Part shown: piece after piece, positions 59,040 through 64,000 of the stretch
Numbering within the stretch: the first letter of the stretch is position 1
Layout of the letters: every line of letters starts with the position of its first letter
Assembly: GCF_949987535.1 (NCBI RefSeq)
Contig: NC_080078.1
Span: forward strand, 50,432,207 to 50,496,206
DNA: 64,000 nucleotides
Reading direction: 5' to 3'
Origin: Balaenoptera acutorostrata
Lineage: Eukaryota; Chordata; Mammalia; Artiodactyla; Balaenopteridae
Program-made: the position numbers and the translations under genes
Notes under the pieces: model-generated
Databases searched by the model: none
What the model was told of the DNA's origin: nothing
Seen by the model: the letters and a program-made list of their open reading frames with translations, nothing else

Positions 59040-59990
59040 AGTGAATACAGCTCAGAACTTGGAGGACGAGCTCCAGGACCAGAAGGAAACTGAACCCGCA
59101 GAAGCCCACCAGCATTCGCGGGCGTCCTGCGACCACCAGGGCTGGACGAAGGCTGGGGTGTCGGTCCCCGGAGCCCCCAGCACGGGCCCCACCCCCGGAC
59201 CCCGCAGGCTGCGCCCCAGTAAAGTTGCTCCGGGGAACTTTGCTCCCGTTTCCAACCCGCGCCTCCCCGGGCGAGGGGCGCGGCCCCGCCACCTGCTCGA
59301 CGCCGAGGCTGCTCGGCCGCGCCCCCTCCCTGGACCTCGGCCACCTCCGGGGGTCGCGCACTCAGCGAGCGCTCGTACTGCCGGCAGGAGCCCCGGGGGG
59401 TTCGCCTCGCCCCTCCCCGGCGTCCTCAGCTGCAGCTGGCCCTGCCCTCGGGCCCGGACGCCAGGACCTCCGCGCGGGGCCAGCACCGTCCCGCCTGGAG
59501 CTCCTCCGGAAGCCCGCCCGCGCGGCCAGCGCCTCTCGAGCCGGGACAGGCTATCCGGGCGCCCCCACAGCCCCTGTCCCGACGCCGGCCGGCAGCCCCG
59601 TCCCTGCCCAGCCAAGCTCTGCCCCTCCGGCCCGCTGCCGGGAGCGCGCCCCTGGACCGGCGGTCCGACGCTGCGCACGCGCGGAGGCGCCCGCCCGCTC
59701 GCTCACGGCCCCCTCACTCACCGCTCGCTGTCCTTGTCGCCTCAGGCAGCGCCCGCCGTCCGCTCTGCTTACTGCTCGCTGCCCCGGCCCGGTGCCCGTT
59801 CCTCAGGCCCCGGCCCGGGCACTCGAGGAACCAGCGCCCGGCGGGCTCGGCGGGTACCCGCACGCAGGGCACGCTCCGCGGGGCCGCGCACGCGCGCACC
59901 CGAGCGACGGGAGGGGCGGGGCCGAGCGGGCTGCGCGCCCGGAGGCGCCCCTGGATACCGGGCATGCGTAGTGCCTGTCCCTTCCTAGGG
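59040..59990 (-). promoter_or_regulatory. BTBD3: CpG island, likely main BTBD3 promoter and first exon
   Basis: About 950 bases of very GC- and CpG-rich DNA in an AT-rich setting, with many GC boxes (for example GGGCGGGGC near 59914-59922). It sits at the expected 5' end, about 30 kb upstream of the coding exons on the minus strand. Two minus-strand donors are plausible: CG|GTGAGT at 59721 within the island and CG|GTAAGA near 58990 at its edge. The long open frames here (up to 317 codons on the plus strand) are proline/arginine-rich GC artefacts covered by frames on the other strand. Confidence 0.75.
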
Positions 59991-60133
59991 TCCTGTGGAG
60001 GAGTGGGCTGTGACCCTGGACCTGTGAAACGTAGGGCAGTGGAAGAGGGCCAAAAGTCACCCTTCGCTGAGAAGCAAGTTCGCCCTTGTCCCACAAGTTG
60101 CAGTTTTCTTCTCTGTATCATTCGTCAATTAAG

Positions 60134-60215
60134 GTGTTAAATATTTATTGAGCACCTACTTTGGCAGAGCCTTTGTGCAGAACACAGGGCATCCTCAGGT
60201 AATGGTGAACCGATT
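60134..60215 (-). mobile_element. L2 LINE 3' end fragment, reversed
   Basis: 'aaatatttattgagcacctactttggcagagcctttgtgc' is the reversed L2 tail, followed by 'aggtaatggtgaacc'. Confidence 0.6.
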
Positions 60216-61134
60216 GCATTTGGCTTTGGGATTCCTTTTCGGGCACTGATTCCAGCCCTCTCTTTGAACAGATGAGAAAAGTGCATAAATAGAGATCATC
60301 CAGTACCTGAAACTGCAAACCTTAACTACACTCTTAAGCAATTTGGGGAAGGAGAGTTGCCTCTGGCTGGGGTGATGAGAAAACTTTTGAGAAGCCTGGA
60401 AGGGTAAGAGATGGAGTCAGAAGATAAGCTCACCTGGGAGAAAGGTCAATGCAAAGGCAGAAACTGAAAAAAAAAAAAAAAAATCAAGTAATATATGAGC
60501 TCATGAACCTTCTTGGGGACAAGTTTAATCTGAATGTGTTTTTCATAATGAAGGGCAAAAACGGTGGCTGGAAGGGTACTTGAAGCTCGTCTGGAAAAGA
60601 TTTTTGATGCTTCACTTCAAATTTTCAGCTTTTTTTAGTGGATAACTGATAAATACTAAAGGTGTGAGGGAGAAGGGTCTGGTGTTTCTGGCGGTCTGAT
60701 TAGATGCAGAATTTTGGAATATAAGGTGAAGACTAGCAGTGAAATGCTGTAGAAGTAGAAGGGTCCTGAATTCAAGTGTTGGCATCAGAAATAGAATACA
60801 TGGAAACGTTTTCAGAGATTGTGAGATTGTGAAGGACAGGATTCCCTAGTTTTTGTCACTGCCTGTTTGGGTGTAAAGAGTTGTTTCTCATGAGAGACAC
60901 CTACCTTCATTAGATTAGATCATCATCTTTGGTAGATATTTATTAGTGGCTAAATTAGACCTTTAAAATGTACAGCTACAATCACTAAATGCTTCTTTTA
61001 ACATGAGTTTGGACCTGGGAGAATATGTTTCTACTTAATTAAAAAAACATTAATTTGAGATACAGTATATGTAGTGAAAAATATATGGACTTTGGAAAAC
61101 AAAAACCCCTTTTATAAAGTCCAGATGCTCTGAA
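60216..61134. other. Upstream intergenic, no gene seen
   Basis: AT-rich, with a 17-base adenine run near 60467. No repeat family is supported. Confidence 0.4.
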
Positions 61135-61205
61135 ACAAACTGTCTGATGTCATGCATGTTACTCAATATCTGTGAGCCTTACTGTGTTCATCTGTAACGT
61201 CAGGG
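61135..61205 (+). mobile_element. MIR SINE fragment
   Basis: MIR-like 'gttactcaatatctgtgagcc' followed by 'tgttcatctgtaacgtcagg'. Short and diverged. Confidence 0.45.
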
Positions 61206-61764
61206 AGGAAGAAATTTTCCTCTTCCCTTTAGGTTCTTCTGGCTGGTGTAAGAATTCAACTGAGACAGAGTAACAGAAGAAAATCAAACAACAGTTTAAT
61301 AACATATGTACATGGCAGAGAGCCAGGAAAACTGAGTAACTCACCAAAATGACTGACACCCTTACCTTAAATATCATCTTCAATTTAAAGGCAAAAGAAG
61401 ATGTTGTGGGTCATGGTTTGGGACTTGAAAGGGGAAGAAGGCAATTCATATAAATGTTTGGTAAATAACTGTTTGCTGGATCAGGCAGAGACAATGGGAC
61501 ACAGAGTGGACTTTGATCTCTAGGCCCTATTCCCCTACCATCCGTAGCCCATATTTTTTGCGGGTATCTCTGGTGATAGCTCTATTCCTGGAATAGGCCC
61601 TATATCTAAAATTTTTAGGCAATTAGGGGGAAGGTCAAAGTTTCTTCCTGAGTCTTTTGGGCCTTGATTGTTTTCAGTTTGGAAAAAAAATCTGCATACC
61701 AAAGAGACATTTTGGGGTGGCAAGTTTTGTTCCCCTACAGTAGCATGGAATCATAATATTTACC
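61206..61764. other. Upstream intergenic, no gene seen
   Basis: No exon, repeat or regulatory motif is supported. Confidence 0.4.
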
Positions 61765-62126
61765 TTATATGATGGTTAATTTTATGTGTCAGTTTGGCCA
61801 GGCCACAGTACTCAGATATTTGGTCAAATATAGTCTAGATGTTTATGCGAAGGTATTTTTTTTTCAGGTGAGATTAACATTTAAGTCAGTGGACTTTGAG
61901 TGAAGCAGATTGCCTTCCATAATGTGGGTGGGCCTTATCCAATCAGTTGAAGGCCCAAATAGAAAAAGACTGACCTCCCCTGCAAAAAAAAAAAAAGGAA
62001 TTCTGCCAACATACTGCCTCTGGACTTGAACTGCAACTCTTCCCTGGGCCTCCAGCCTGCTGGCTCACCCTGCAGATTATGGACTTGCCAGCCTCCACAA
62101 TCATGTGAGTCAATTCCTTAATTAAG

Positions 62127-62161
<35 letters not shown>

Positions 62162-62199
62162 AGTTGGTGTGTTTCTCTGAAGAACCCTGACTAATATAC
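61765..62199 (+). mobile_element. Ancient LTR-like interspersed repeat, family not assigned
   Basis: It starts 'tatgatggttaattttatgtgtcag' and ends 'tctgaagaaccctgactaatat', ends I recognise from a widespread mammalian repeat. 'aatgtgggtgggccttatccaatcagttgaagg' and 'tgcagattatggacttgcc' lie between. It also holds a (CT)n tract at 62127-62161. Confidence 0.6.
62127..62161. repeat. (TC)n microsatellite
   Basis: A 35-base TC run with one interruption, in the place where this repeat family normally has an AT-rich simple tract. Confidence 0.95.
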
Positions 62200-62360
62200 C
62201 TTGCGAGGTTATGAAGATTACATGAGTTAATTATCATCTGAATCTGAAAAATGGGGATTGTAATCTTTAACTTATAAGGTTATGACAAATTAAATAAAAA
62301 TGGGTAAAGCACCCAGCACATGCTAGGGTCTGAATAAATGGCAACTGCTATTACTTGTGA
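62200..62360 (+). mobile_element. MIR SINE 3' part
   Basis: 'tgaaaaatggggattgtaat', 'ataaggttatgacaaattaaat' and 'gtaaagcacccagcacatgctagg' follow the MIR order, ending 'aataaatggcaactgctattac'. Confidence 0.65.
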
Positions 62361-62754
62361 ATGAATACCAGAGGCAAAAACCAAAAGAGGAGAGAGTGTG
62401 GATATTGGCACGGTGAGATTTTCTCAGTTCACTGGGTAATACTATTAAATTTAAAAAATTGATATAGGAGGTAACAAAATTTTGGTCTCCCTAGCTATGA
62501 TATACCAAAAAGGTGATACATATGAATATTTTAATTATTTTCAAATAAATGCCTAATGAGCCATTAACTAAAGATAGACTCTAGCTGTACTCTTAAAACA
62601 CCAGACATGCAAAGCAGTGACATGATTTCACGTCTGAACATTTTATTTCAATTTAAGTGCCAGTACAATTAACTACTTGCTGCTAGGAGGGAGCAACCTA
62701 AGGAGAGTTTACACTGGAAATAATTCTCAATCTCAGAGTAGATGCATGATATAG
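62361..62754. other. Upstream intergenic, no gene seen
   Basis: AT-rich, nothing identified. Confidence 0.4.
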
Positions 62755-62975
62755 CATTCAATCAGCGTGTTTATTGAATCCCTTTTGGGGCAATCCTGTA
62801 GCTATTGGGAGCATGCAAAAATGGATAAGATATTCCATTTAATCTACAGATATTGCCATTTGTTATGTACTAGGCAACATCCCTGCCCTCGGAGAATTGA
62901 TCAAATAGCCTATGAGTTCATAGCTATAATGTAAGGCAGAATGTGGCAAGCGCCTTAGGAGGGGCATAAATGATT
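62755..62975 (-). mobile_element. L2 LINE fragment, reversed
   Basis: L2-like 'ttatgtactaggcaacatccctgccctcggagaattgatc' with flanking weak similarity. Heavily diverged. Confidence 0.4.
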
Positions 62976-64000
62976 GAGCCAGTTGTACTTTGTTCAGGAA
63001 GTTGATTCTGGGGGCTCCCTCTCCTCATCCTGCCTCCACTGTGGCCCTCAGGTTGCACAGTTTGGTTTGGCACAAGCCAATGGGGTAGAGCAGCATCTTT
63101 TAAAAAAAGTTTGAGCAAAGCTGGTAAATATTAAATATAATAACATTCCGATTCCCCTGACTCACTTGCTTCAGTTCAGAGTTTACAGGGTATAATAAGA
63201 GAGGGTGAGGCAGGAGGGGCCTTTACAAGCCATTCAGAGGTAAAAGCTCCTCTTTTCCTCGTTTCCTCTTTCTTTTTCCGTCATGGCTGTTGTTTTGTTT
63301 AAAGGAGAATTTAACTTTAGAGTTAAAAAAAAAAAATAACTTAGGTAAATTCCCCTGACCTCATGACAATTTATGAGGAGAATACATAAAAATCTAACAT
63401 GACAATAACAGGCAGTGGGGATTGGAGTTCATAAAAGGACGAGGAATAATTGAGTTGGAAACCATGAACCAGGTGGACGGAGATGGCCATCATGTTTGTT
63501 CTGTAGCCGGGGCTGTCATGATGTGACCCCCTTTTTCCTTTTGGCTGAAAATGAAATATTCCACTGTGGATGAGAGTAAGCCAACTGCAGGACTGACAAA
63601 AGCAAGTGATTTAGGGAAAATACACAGCATTTTAGTAATTTTTAAATAATCAGGATGTTCTTTTATTATAAGAATTTGTGAATATATTCATTTCAGGAGC
63701 TTTGCCACAGTGAGTGGGAAATAAATTAATCTGGGATTAAAGGAAACTCTATACTAGAAAAGGAAGAGTTTTAATAAAATTGAAAGGAATGGCCTCCAGC
63801 CATGGATGTTAATTATCATCTGATGAATAATAATGATGATAATAGGAGATGTGAAATAAGTTAAAATACATCCTGGCCCAAACTTTTTAAAAAAATTACC
63901 AACTCTGGAATGGTGCCTTGCAGAATTAACCAATGTGCTCACATTAAATGGTTTAAAATTAGAACTAAAACATATCTCTGCACTACAGATTCATACACAG
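62976..64000. other. Upstream intergenic, no gene seen
   Basis: No exon or repeat is supported. A (ATA/ATG)n-like patch lies near 63820-63845. Confidence 0.4.

Noticed and set aside
59035..59988. 317-codon plus-strand open frame in the CpG island (also 248 codons in another plus frame and 208 on the minus strand)
   Set aside because: Extreme GC makes stops rare. The frames overlap on both strands and translate to proline/arginine/alanine-rich text without a domain.

Overview
This window is nuclear DNA from a mammal, most likely a cetacean or close cetartiodactyl relative. It is AT-rich and intron-rich, and it holds mammal-wide old repeats (MIR, L2, MLT1-type LTRs, MER5/Charlie hAT elements). 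It also carries many tRNA-derived SINEs of the CHR type, whose body contains 'cttccctggtgg...cagtggtt', and a cetartiodactyl L1. I saw no ruminant BovB. The species call is inference from the SINE type.

The only protein gene I can support is BTBD3, on the minus strand. Four coding exons at 29305-28968, 28484-28394, 27822-27704 and 24682-23650 join in frame through canonical GT-AG sites into a 526-residue BTB-BACK-PHR protein. A second in-frame start at codon 66 gives a 461-residue form. The 3' untranslated region appears to run to about 20,680. The coding exons are preceded by a roughly 29-30 kb 5' intron that leads back to a CpG island at 59.0-60.0 kb. A separate likely promoter with an RFX X-box lies near 58.1 kb.

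Layout: 1-20.6 kb is downstream intergenic DNA with old LTR, MIR, L2 and L1 fragments. 20.6-29.4 kb is the 3' UTR and coding part of BTBD3. 29.4-58 kb is the large 5' intron, which holds CHR SINEs, a decayed hAT-Charlie transposase copy (about 42-43 kb), a nearly complete but broken L1 (45.8-50.9 kb), an L2 and an older L1. 58-60 kb is the promoter region. 60-64 kb is upstream intergenic DNA with old repeats.

I found no prokaryote-style system, CRISPR array or novel operon. The points most worth a second look are the alternative BTBD3 promoter, the long-isoform polyserine tract and upstream ORF, the inverted SINE cluster and the hAT remnant. Repeat family names come from recalled consensus sequences and need a RepeatMasker run to confirm.
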